A DNA stretch of 64,000 nt from Eurosta solidaginis (lineage: Eukaryota; Arthropoda; Insecta; Diptera; Tephritidae). This document shows, in pieces, positions 31,831-42,398 of this stretch; positions within the stretch are counted from its first letter, which is position 1, and each line of letters begins with the position of its first letter. The stretch covers positions 228,508,490 to 228,572,489 of the forward strand of contig NC_090319.1 of NCBI RefSeq assembly GCF_040869045.1, in the 5' to 3' direction. The notes beneath the pieces were generated by a model that saw only the letters and a program-made list of their open reading frames with translations, made no database searches and was not told the DNA's origin. The position numbers were made by a program, and so were the translations under genes.

Positions 31831-34721
31831 CCCTGCAAGACGTGGTGTCCGCCCAACGTTTGCTGAGCTGACTCGAGGCACAGCTATGGAGGAGCAATCC
31901 ACAGGTGGCCAGCAGAATCCCGAAATCCCTACAGCCACCTTCATCTGGTTCAGTTGTACCGATGCGGGCTAAGAGATCCGCCTGACAGTTACCCGGGATA
32001 TCAATATGGCCCCGGACCCAGATAATCTTAATTGTAAAATAATTCGATGCAATCGCAAGCGAGGTCAGGCACTCACAGACCACCATCGATCGCACTGTAG
32101 TTGAGCTCAAGGCCTTGATAGCCGCTTGGCTATCAGAGTAGATGTTAGGGAATTCCCTAACCGTAGTAGCACTGGATAGCATTCCATCCACCGCATCCTT
32201 AATCGCAGAAACTTCCGCTTGCAATACACTGCAGTGATCAGCCAACTTAAACTTGCGTCTTACATTTAGCTCTTGACAAAAGACCCCCCACCAAGACCAG
32301 CACCCCCTATTTCGCAGAATCGGTTTGACTACCATCTCATAAAGCCAGTGTACTGCTCCTGGCGAGAGTCCCCATCGCTTTCCGATAACCCCTCTGCAGC
32401 AGTATAAGGCAAAGGCGGCCTTCCTGGCCCTATCTTCCCCATTGGGTCTCCAGGACAGTTTTTTGTCCAGAAAAATTCCCAAATATTTAACCCTGAAAGT
32501 ACCAACGGCACCCCTCCAATCGAGGAAGTTCTGAAGTCGGGTATCTTATATCCTTGTAAAAAGAACCAATTCTGTTTTTTTGGGTTGACCGTCAATCTAC
32601 ATGATTCAGCCCACCTAGCCACAGTATCCAGGTAGTCCCGCAGAACATCGCGCACGGTGCCCAGAAATTTGCCTCTGACTAGGATAGCGAGATCATCTGC
32701 ATAGGCAACCACCCGACAAACATTGGCTTCCAGCTCCACAAGAAGCTCATTTACTACCACAACCCAGAGCAGAGTAGATAGGACACAGGGGCACGCCACA
32801 GCCCCTGCACACCTTTCATCTTAGTTATGGCCCCTCCCCACTCCGCTGCGACAATTCTGCCGCATAGAAGTTTGCTAAAAAATTCAAACAGAGCCGCCTG
32901 GACTCCTAAACCCACCAGAGCTCTTTCGATTGCCCCCGGTAAGACATTGTTAAAATCCCCCTCGATGTCTAGAAAGGCACCCAGATCATACTCTTTGTCT
33001 TCTAGGGACCCCTCTATTTGCTTTACAATCGAATGGAGAGCCGTTTCCGTAGATCTGCCCTTACAGTACCATGCTGTGAAGCCGACAGTAACCACCGAGG
33101 CATCCTTTCCCGTAGGTACAGGTCATTCAACCGCTCAAACGTCTTAAGAAGAAACGACGAGAGACTGATTGGCCTGAAGTCCGTAGGTTATAGATGAGAG
33201 CTTCTGCCGGTCTTCGGAATGCAAATATCCCCAACCGTGTGCCAAGACTTCGGGATTTAGTTAAGCCTGAGGCAGTTAGTGTAGATGATGGCCAACCAGC
33301 GGCAGGAAATCCCCAAAGACTTTTGAAGTTGTGCAGGAATGATTCCATCCGGGCCCGGAGACTTATAGGGCTTGAACGACCCTATATTATTTGAATTTCC
33401 CGTATTGGAATGGCAGGCACTTCTGCATGGCCAACGACCGCCGACCATGCAGGCGAAGATCCCTGGGCAATTGGGACATCGGGAAAATGATTGCCAGTAA
33501 AAGCTTTAGGGACTCCTCGCTACCCATCGACCAGTCCCCACCATTATCTCTCAGACACCTCAGAGGAGCGGGATTTCTAGAGAGTATTTTTCTACGCCTC
33601 GCGGATTCATTGCAGTCTTCTACGTTTTCGCAGAAGCTTCGCCATGAATCTTGATTGGCTATCCTTATTTCAAATTTATAAATCCTTAGACTCACCTTAT
33701 AGAGCTCCCAGTCCAAGGGTAATTTACTCCTCCTGGCTCTGTTGAAGAGCCGCCGACTGGATGCTCTTAGGTCGTCAAGAGAATCCGACCACCAGGGCGG
33801 CTTGCCCTTCCCCCTGTAAGTTTTCAATTGACAGGACAGTTGAAAGGCGCTATTGCCTGCCTCCAGAACGTCTATCTCAGATTCGGACAGGTCCGAACTA
33901 ACGGTAGGCGCCGCAGGCAACAGCTCTCCCAGCTTCCTACAATACAAGTCCCAGTTAGTACTTTTAGGGTTCCCAAAATATATTTTACCGGGACGTTCTT
34001 CGTTCACCGAGAACTGAATATATCAATGATCAGAGAAGGAGTGCTCGTCGAGAACGCTCCAGCCAGATATCCGACCTTCCAGTTCTTTACTGACCAGGGT
34101 GAGGTCCAGGACCTCCTCCCTCACCGCAGTAATAAAAGTCGGCTCATTCCCCCTATTACATATACAAAGCCCCTCATCTACAATAAAAGTAAATAAAGAC
34201 TCACCTCTAGTGTTGGTATCCGAGCTTCCCCAGATGCTATGATGGGCATTAGCATCGGCACCGATGATAACGCCAACACCTCTCCGCCTTGCTTCAGCGA
34301 TGATTTCGCCCAGTATCGCAGGTGGTGGTCCCGCTACGTCCCCATGGGGCATGTAAGCTGAGACCACCCACAATTCATTACTGCCTCACTCGAGGCAGAC
34401 CGTGGTTACGTCAGAATTGCTGAAATTGGAGAGAATAAAAGCTTTAATCTCTTTTTTAACAAGCACACAGGATCTAAGCCTACCTGCCTCCCCATGCACC
34501 AAGGTGTTGAATTTTCCAGTCCTTAATCCAGAAATCTTTCTGCCGTTACTACTCAGCCACGGCTCCTGGACAAGGACTATATCCACTCCGCCTTTTTCAA
34601 GACAGAGAAACAAATTTGCGGAAGCCGCCTTAGAGTGCTGAAGATCGATTTGACGGATTTCCATCAAAACCGCTCTTCTTCCGCACCCCACACTTGGCGG
34701 ATTCGTGTTAATCTTGTCCAT
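31797..34721 (-). pseudogene. LINE ORF2: endonuclease, reverse transcriptase, RNase H; broken
   Basis: Apurinic endonuclease pieces: GVDIVLVQEPWL (about 34590), GADANAHHSIWGSS (about 34240) and HSFSDH (about 34035). A linker follows with PPWWSDSLDDL and SWRSFCENVED. RT pieces: YKSPGPDGIIPAQL (about 33340), FLDIEGDFNNV (about 32960) and the catalytic YADDLAILV (about 32690). RNase H: CSVLQAEVSAIKDAV, IYSDSQAAIKAL and VRGHIDIPGNCQAD (about 32000-32230). Frameshifts occur near 34380, 33390, 33130 and 32480, and the stretch between RT and RNase H is shortened. RNase H after RT favours I/LOA-type clades. Confidence 0.82.
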
Positions 34722-35305
34722 TCTAAAAAGTCCCCCCTCAAGGCCGCTATCCTTCCTTTCCGTCGCCCTTCAACGGTTTCGTGGTTATCTATGCTACGCA
34801 GGGAGGCCACGCGAGGGTTGACGCATTACGTTATGGGTAATGCGTTCAGAGCCAGACCGGACGCAAAGCGGGAAAATTTTCAACCGCACCTACACCACCA
34901 ACTTAACGGCGACAAAGCCGGAACGTACCTTGAGGCCCGCCACGGTTTTAACGGGACGTGGGCAGGTGCAGCATTAGCCTACCAGCCATTTCGGTAAGGT
35001 TTCACCCCGACCTACTAAGGTGGTAGAATACCGCACCTACCAGCCCAAAGTCATCAAGTCCAAAACAGAGTCAAAATCAAAATTCCTAACAGTCCAGTTC
35101 GTCATATTTGTGTACCGATAGTGACCCTTAACAGGGTCCTCCCTCCCCTTAGCTCGGCACAATGACTCAGGGGTGCGGGTTTTATCGAGTTCTCCTCTCT
35201 AGATCCGCCATTATCAGTAGAAGAAGGGGAACCTCGTGCAGGAGGTGATAACTAATCACGTGTGACAATTCGTCACTATGGCCGGTCTAAGACTGATACC
35301 AGTCC
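31797..35305 (-). mobile_element. LINE (I/LOA-like, with RNase H), inserted antisense in BEL-1
   Basis: Endonuclease, reverse transcriptase and RNase H fragments run right to left. The 5' end is at about 35305, where BEL pol resumes; 34722-35305 is non-coding and GC-rich with no ORF1. The 3' end is missing: the RNase H region passes straight into BEL sequence near 31800, with no C-terminal zinc knuckle and no tail. Confidence 0.82.
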
Positions 35306-38061
35306 CTGATACGTATGATATCCAAGCCAAGTATCTTAACCCCCTCAACTAACCCAACTTGTCAAACAATTTTGGGAGCTCGAAGAGCTTCAAGCTAGAG
35401 GGCACTATGCACCTGAACAAATTCTATGCGAAAAACTATTTGACGATACTACAGTAAAGGCTAACGATAGGCGCTACATCGTTCGCTTGCCAATGAAGAA
35501 TGAGGTCTCACTTGGAGAATCAAGAGATGCCGCAGTGCGCGCATTACTACGCATGGAGAAAGGTTTCTCTATAACATTCAACTCAAAAATGAGTACAGTA
35601 AATTCATGCAAGAATTAATCGATTTGAGACATATGGAGATGGTCGGTCCAGCTGCAACCCACACTTATTATATGCCCCACCATGCAGTCGTAAAGAATAC
35701 GAGTCCTGCAACCAAACTAAGGGTGGTGTTCAACGCTTCGATGAAAACATCATCGGGAAAATCGCTAAACGACGCTCTAATGTTAGGTCCACAACTGCAA
35801 CAAGACTTGTTTTCGATCTTAGTGCGTTTCCAAACGCATCGCTACGGTATCATCGCTGACATCGAAACGATGTATAGGCAAGTCTACGTCGCACCACAGG
35901 ACGCAGACTACCAACGCATAGTGTGGCGCGAACATTCAACATCGCCAATATTGGATTATCGCCTGCTCTGAGTTACTTACGAAGTAGCTTCCGCATCTCA
36001 TCTTGCTGTAAAGTCGCTACACCAAGCAGCACTTGATGCCGGCGACACTTACAAAGTCGCGGCTAAGACAATCATGTCAGATTTCTACATGGGCGATTTG
36101 CTGAGTGGAGCGGACACCTTTCAAAACCTCTCCACACTGCAAAGGGACGTCTCCTTCGTGCTTTCTCAAAGCGGCTTCGAACTTCGCAAGTGGGCAACAA
36201 ACAGTCAGCAGTTAGAAGAGCAAATACCACATATATCTAAACAAGTGCGCATCTGTTAGCTGCGGATAACGAAGTTCGCACTCTAGGGTGCATGTGGCAC
36301 ACAAACAACGACATGCTGTCCATAGCTGTCAATCTAAACCAGTTGCCTCAGAAACTTACAAAACGCGCTTTTTTATCTGACACTAGCAAAATATTCCACC
36401 CGTTTGAATTAGTCGCTCCGTGTACGCTATGATCCAAAATATGGCTTCAATCAATTTGGCGTCTGAATGTTGACTGGGATGAGTTGGTACCTAACGAAAT
36501 CGCCGACAATTGGGTTAAACATCGCCTTGAGCTGACGAAGCTCTCAACGCTTAGCTTAGCCCCGTTTCAGCTAACGAGTTCCATGTATTCACTGATGCCT
36601 CAGAGGCCGCGTACGCAGCGGCCCTTTACTGTCGAACTAAAGATCCAGATGTGCAGGAAAAGGTTTTACTATTCGCAGCAAAAATCCGAGTAACACCACT
36701 CAAAACTACGTCGTTGCCGAGGTTAGAGTTATGTGCAGCTCATCTTGGCACAAAGTTAGTTCGCCAAGTCCAATCAAGTATTGATTGCAGAATAGAAAAG
36801 TTGTTTGCATGGGCGAATTCTATGGTTGCATTAGCTTGGCTGCAAGGAACTCCTAATCGCTGGTCTACATTCGTAGCAAATCGTGTAGCCGACATACAAG
36901 AGTTATTATCGCCAACTACTTGAAGCCATTTATCATCAGACAGAAATCCTCCTGATTGCGCTTCAAGAGGCCTCTCTGCCTCGCAACTTCTTTCACATTC
37001 GCTTTGGCGGCACGGGCCCACCTGGCTTTAAGAACGCGACGGTGACTGGTGGGTGCACCAATCCTCCCTATATACTACGGAATTGGAGTTAAAATCAACC
37101 AAAAAAATTACTCATCTTACACAAACCGCTGAGGAATGGGATTTACTGACACGTTACCACTCATACAATAAGCTGGAGCGGGTAACTGCATATTTAATCC
37201 GCTTTGCTAACAATTCACGTATCATCACTTCTCGCTCTGGTCTCGAAACACGCACTACAGGCAATCTGACTTGCGCCGAACTTCGCACAGCCGAATTAGT
37301 TTTGGTAAGATACTCTCAATCTAATGCGTTGGAACTAGAATTATATAATTGCAGATTAAATAAGCCTGTACCGGTGCGGGGTAGGCTCGTACGTTTCCAT
37401 CCATTCATAGATCACGAAGTTTTTTTACGCGCGGGGGGCCGGATTAAAAACTCAAATTTCGCATATAATGTAAAATACCCTATAATAGTACCAAGAAATG
37501 CACCACTTGCTAAGTTCTTCGCTGCTGAGATACACATTGGTTAAACGAATCAGACACATCAGTTAGACACAGCTTTCCTAACATACAAAGAATTTTTAAC
37601 CGTACTCACCGAAGTCGAAGCCTGCGTAAACTCGCCCTATATGCTCAATACCTAACGACGTTGACGACTTCGAGGTCCTTACGCCAGGACATTTCGTCAT
37701 TAGCGAACCACTAAGAGGGTTACCTGACCCTGACACAGAAGTATATAAGGGAACACTTTTCCAACGGTGGCAAATAATCACATCTATCCGACAACATTTT
37801 TGGAAGCGTTGTCGTCATGAGTATCTTGTCAATCTGCAACAACGAACTAAATGGTTTCGACCAACGCAAAACTTACGAAGAAACGACATCGTAGTCGTCC
37901 ACGATAATAACACTCCCCCAACTAAGTGGAAACTGGGGTGTGTACTCGACACCCACCCTGGGAAAGACGATCATGTTCGTGTGGTTAATTTGATAAAATC
38001 AGAACGACCTATCGCTAAGCTATCGCTGCTGCCTACAAATTCGGATATATTTTCAAATTAA
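35306..38061 (+). pseudogene. pol: BEL-1 pol, broken (RT, RNase H, IN remnant, DUF5641), copy A
   Basis: Pieces in order: LWELEEL-like pre-RT region; RT with LRVVFNASMKTSSGKSLND, GIIADIETMYRQV and, after a TGA at 35969-35971, SDFYMGDLLSGAD, where the usual YVDD is YMGD. RNase H-like/A17 region with VTPLKTTSLPRLELCAA and FAWANSMVALAWL. A pre-integrase stretch follows, with FLRAGGRIKNSNF. Most of the integrase core is deleted after AEIHIG (about 37540), and coding resumes with LTPGHFVISEPL and the C-terminal DUF5641-type domain to a TAA at 38059-38061. Stops and frame changes occur throughout. Confidence 0.87.
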
Positions 38062-38125
38062 TTGATAATGTAATTTTATTTAATACTGTATTGTAATTTT
38101 GAACAGTTGTTCAAGGCGGCCGGCA

Positions 38126-38343
38126 TGTTCGAGCCTAATTGGCAACTTTGTACACACATACTTTTCTCTAATGTCATCAGCCAGCTTTGGCTGCACTGTG
38201 CTGTCAGCTGTCAGACATTGTTTACTTCCGCTTTATAAAATCTATTCCATCCTTGTAAATTACTTGATGTGTATTTTTATAATCCGCATTAATCGGCAAG
38301 TATAAGAATATTTTCAACCCGCAACTACTATCCACCGCTCACA
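38126..38343 (+). repeat. 3' LTR of BEL-1 (copy A)
   Basis: 218 bp, TGTTCGAGCC...GCTCACA, with TATAAAA at 38234-38240. Followed by GTTAG. Confidence 0.9.
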
Positions 38344-39219
38344 GTTAGCATAAGTAAAATCATATAAAAGTTATATGAATCGATTCGTATGGATCAGCCG
38401 CAATGCATAGGCCTATTTTTGTTAACAAATATTACTCTATTTGTTTATAATTAATAGAAAAAGTTTTTTGTAAATTCTAACAATCTCTGCAAATATCGAA
38501 GTTTACTTTCGTGCCCAAAAGTGCGCCATCTGTACGGCCAATTATATTAGTGCTCTAAGACACCAACCCACATATTATGTTGAATTCGAAATTCGACGAG
38601 CTGCGTAGTCGTGCCACACGGTGAAAGAATAAAACATGGTTTCCCATTACCTATATTGGTCTGTACCAAAATCCTAAAATAATTGTTAGCGCACAAAAAA
38701 ACTTTAAAAAGATTTTTTCGAACAAATTTTAATTACACCTAAATGCATTGGTCTTTATTTAACAGATTCTTTGTTTTATATTTTAGTTGCTTTAAAGAAA
38801 AACATGAAATCACAAATATTGAGTTAACTTTTGTTGAAACTAAATAAATTTATTTATAACAATTAATAGCAAATTTGCCCGAAAATATTTTTGCATTTGC
38901 AGATTTAATCCTTATTTTAGATAAAGTACGTGTTATATTGAAAAAAAAAAAAATTTCCTACAAAAATATAACATTAAAATTTTCTTATGCTAATTTATTT
39001 TATTCCTTATTTTATTATATATTCTTTTATTTCCACTTAGTTTATTATTATTTAAATGCAACTTGACTGAACAGGAAAATTTCACGTTGTATATTAAACG
39101 AAAAAAGCGTCCCAAAAACGTTTGTGGTTTTAGATCAAAACGGCAACCGGCATCATAGCGGCCGTATTGCATAGGCAGTGTATTACTCACTATATTTATT
39201 ATTAGACTAACTTTGTTGG

Positions 39220-39533
39220 CCGCCGTGGTGTGATGGTAGCGTGCTCCGCCTACCGGGTTCACACCCCGGGCAAAGCAACATCAAAATTTTAGAAATAAGG
39301 TTTTTCAATTAGAAGAAAAAGTTTCTAAGCGGGGTCGCCCCTCGGCAGTGTTTGGCAAGCGCTCCGGGTGTATTTCTGCCATGAAAAGCTCTCGGAGTCG
39401 GCATAAAACATGTAGGTCCCATCCGGCCAATTTGTAGGGAAAATCAAGAGGAGCACGACGCAAATTGGAAGAGAAGCTCGGCCTTAGATCCCTTCGGAGG
39501 CTATCGCGCCTTACATTTTTTTTTTTTTATTTT
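39220..39533 (+). mobile_element. tRNA-derived SINE (unit one)
   Basis: Box-A-like GTGGTGTGATGGTAGCGTG and box-B-like GGGTTCACACCCC lie near the 5' end, and the body ends TTACA followed by a T-rich tail. An 11-bp target duplication AACTTTGTTGG flanks it (39209-39219, 39534-39544). The remaining parts of 38349-40581 are AT-rich with no recognised gene. Confidence 0.88.
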
Positions 39534-40581
39534 AACTTTGTTGGATTATATGCCCATTAATCGGATGCTTAGATCCCATAACCCTAATCTGTTTATGTCG
39601 CTTAAAGTTATAAAATTAATTTTATTTTAGTAAATATGTTTGCGTGAATAATTTCAATGTGTTTGTTTGTTTCTCTTTTCTTTCTAATTTATTCTGCTTT
39701 GTTATATCTTAGTATTATATCGTTCACAGACGATATTTTATGGTAGATATGGTCATATATATTCATGAAATGGAATGTTTACAAATTTGATACAAATTAA
39801 TTACGTACATAGATCTCAATGGGAATCCCAACATTAAGTATCCGAACATTAGAGTCTTCATATTTCCACAATGATAACATTAAAACTCGGAAAAAAGTGC
39901 ACTTATTGCATTGTTATATGGCACTGTTTATCCACTTCACTTAATTTTTTCGCACTTTAAGTACTTTATTTTTTTTTGCTTTCATTAAAATTTTTTTTTT
40001 AGTAAACTCTGCTTTCTTTCTCATTACATAATTTTTTTATATTTATATTTTATTTTTTATAAAGGTATCCTTTATTCCATTCGAAATTTTGGGTTTGTGA
40101 CACATTTACGTATTACATATGTATTTATACAAAATTAAACTCGGTAAAGCGACAATTGCATACATAACGGGTGGCGTGAAATAGGCTAAATTCCTTTAGC
40201 ACATTTCTTCGTTTTTAACTAAAAGTTCGTGTTATTTGAATTATGACACTATTGAAGTAAATGGGCGATATATGTATATGGGTGATATAGGCCTACTGGG
40301 GAACCGAGCACCCAAAACTAACTTCGGCAGTGCGCCAACGGGGACCTCCCGGGTGGTGTGGAAATAGCTATTTTTCAATTCAATTTCAAGTAATTTCCCC
40401 ATAATTCTATGTCAATTTCATTTGATTTTACATATTTTTGTTTAAGGAGCTCCATACCAAAACGTTATAATTACATTTGAAAAGTTTGTAGAAAATTTAA
40501 GAAAATACAATCAAAAAGTTATACCAGTTTGCTATATTTCCACTCACTGCTTAACTATTAACGCATTATTGCACTACCCCC

Positions 40582-40849
40582 TGTAGTGATGTACTACACG
40601 TTGTTATGAAATACATGTTGTTAACACTTTAATTATTCTTTAAAATCGAGTTTCAAGTTTTTTATATTACATGTTATTTTTGATGTGAACATTTTTATAT
40701 TGGTTTTTGAGATGGTTGTTCATAAACTTTTATATTGAACAAATTATAATTGAATTGTACGAGATTGTTGAATAATATAATTATTAACAAATATAATTAA
40801 ATTGTACGTGTTTATTAAATCTCTAAAATAATTGAATTGGACGTGATCA
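40582..40849 (+). repeat. Ty3-C 5' LTR, unit-one copy
   Basis: Starts TGTAGTGATGTACTACACG and matches 47794 onward and the 3' LTR at 53753 until ATTATTAACAAATA. Its right end (GTGATCA) is a best guess. Confidence 0.7.
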
Positions 40850-41260
40850 TTAAATTTGGCGATTCTACCAAATCAGCTAAATCTGTAACTTAGAGCCGAA
40901 CTATACTCATTGAGCTGAAAGCGTAATCTTTGCGCATTTAAGCCGAAAATTTACTCAAAGCGAAAAATTAGATACGCACAATAAAAAACGCGTTTTATTA
41001 TCATTATTGCATCCTGTATACAATTACAAAGAAATTTAACAAAAACAGCCAGCAACCCAAACAATCAAGTACCTTTTTAAACATCAATTTCATAAATAAT
41101 AAATAGCACCAATTGCAAATATCAAGCAGTTCATAATATTTCAAAAAACAATTTAAAGGCAGAAGAAAAGCAAAAAGGAAGCACACGTGGATCAGAGCGT
41201 TGCTAAAGTGTGTGGTAGTGACTTCAAATTGACGAAGGATAAGTAGATATATTTATATCT

Positions 41261-41506
41261 ATATATGAGCCGTTTATTTTGAAAGTGGAATAAGTCATTT
41301 CATGTCGTTTAGGTTTAGTGATAATTTGTTTGTATCTCTCCTCGCCTCCAGTTTGTTAGAGTCCAATATCCAAAAGATGCAATTCTTATTATTATTTTAT
41401 AATTGTTGAACCATCTATATATGCATTCGTTCAAAAATAACAATGCACATTTAGACCATGAGTTGGAAATGACTTATGCCACTTTCAAAATAAACGGCTC
41501 ATATAT
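41261..41506. mobile_element. MITE with 41-bp TIRs (unit one)
   Basis: ATATATGAGCCGTTTATTTT at 41261 continues to 41301 and is mirrored at 41466-41506 with one mismatch. TA repeats at both ends suggest a Tc1/mariner-type TA target. It lies in the Ty3-C leader. The second copy is at 48476-48692. Confidence 0.7.
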
Positions 41507-41596
41507 TGATTATATAATTTTATTTTAATTTTATAATATATTTATAGAAGTATATCGGATTACTATTTATTTTTATTTTTGTGAACCTTTTTCAAA

Positions 41597-42110
41597 ATGT
41601 TTCATTCTCCGCATGAAACGGGCACGGGAGATAGGCAAAATAGGTCTCTTATAGACATAGAGGATCCATGTGAGTTCTCGTCAGAAAATATACGCAATCC
41701 TTAAGATAGGAATGAAATTTGTGCCACTTCGGTAAAATTACCACAATTTTGGTCCAGAAGGATGGTTCGTACATGCTGAGACGCAATTTGCTACAAAAGG
41801 CATAACTTGAGATTTGACCAAGTACGAGTTTATAATAATTGCCTTGCCACAAGACATTATTGCAAATGTATTAGATGTCATTCAAAATCCACCTAAAAGT
41901 GGAAAATATGAGAATTTAAAGAAAATTATTGATAGACACTCCTTAAGCGAGCAGAGAAGATTGGATGAAATTTTATCAGATACTGAGATAGGTGATCGGA
42001 AGCCTTCTGAATATTATACGACCCTTGACCAACTAGCAGGTAATACTATTGATTAAAATTTCCTTAAAAATCTTTGGTTACGTAAACTTTATGTTGCATT
42101 GACTAGTGCT
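41597..42110 (+). pseudogene. gag: Ty3-C gag 5' fragment, unit-one copy
   Basis: The ATG at 41597 starts MFHSPHETGTGDRQNRSLID. After frame breaks, a capsid segment at 41814-42056 reads KYEFIIIALPQDIIANVLDV and continues to EILSDTEIGDRKPSEYY. It is cut by the foldback element and then by the duplication junction. Confidence 0.75.
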
Positions 42111-42398
42111 AATTCAAATAATATTAATGATCGTTTAATGGTGTGTTCAGTTTATACTTATATTAAAGAATTCATGAGCTTAACACCGGCTTACAATAAT
42201 TGAATTTCAATTATTATGTTTTCTAAGAGAAACTGAAAAGAAAGAAACATTTACTGGCATATTGCGATGGAATGAATCACATGGTGAAACTGCAGTTGCC
42301 TTTAACCACTAGGCTATCCTGGTATTTGTTTTCATGCTTAATTCAGTTTTTCTCATTTCTACACTAACATCACAATTGAGACATTTGTCTCTATATAT

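Larger units (their letters stand above)
25316..38343 (+). mobile_element. BEL/Pao LTR retrotransposon BEL-1, split by nested insertions
   Basis: A 192-bp 5' LTR and a 218-bp 3' LTR share sequence from TGTTCGAGCCTAATTGGC to CTCACA/TTCACA. GTTAG lies outside both ends (25311-25315 and 38344-38348), a 5-bp target duplication, so the two LTRs 12.6 kb apart are ends of one insertion. BEL gag, protease and pol pieces lie between them in the right order. They are separated by a Harbinger-like element, a TIR transposon and a minus-strand LINE. Coding is broken throughout. Confidence 0.85.
35306..42396 (+). repeat. Tandem duplication, first unit
   Basis: This unit begins CTGATACGTATGATATCC inside BEL pol and ends in a foldback element. 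It is repeated almost in full as 42399-49585. It contains BEL pol and 3' LTR, AT-rich sequence, a SINE, a Ty3-C 5' LTR and gag start, and a TA-rich MITE. Confidence 0.93.

Noticed and set aside
41004..41186. Small hydrophobic minus-strand protein present twice (also 48219-48401)
   Set aside because: The second copy comes from the tandem duplication, so its preservation is no evidence of selection. It lies in AT-rich leader sequence of a retroelement.
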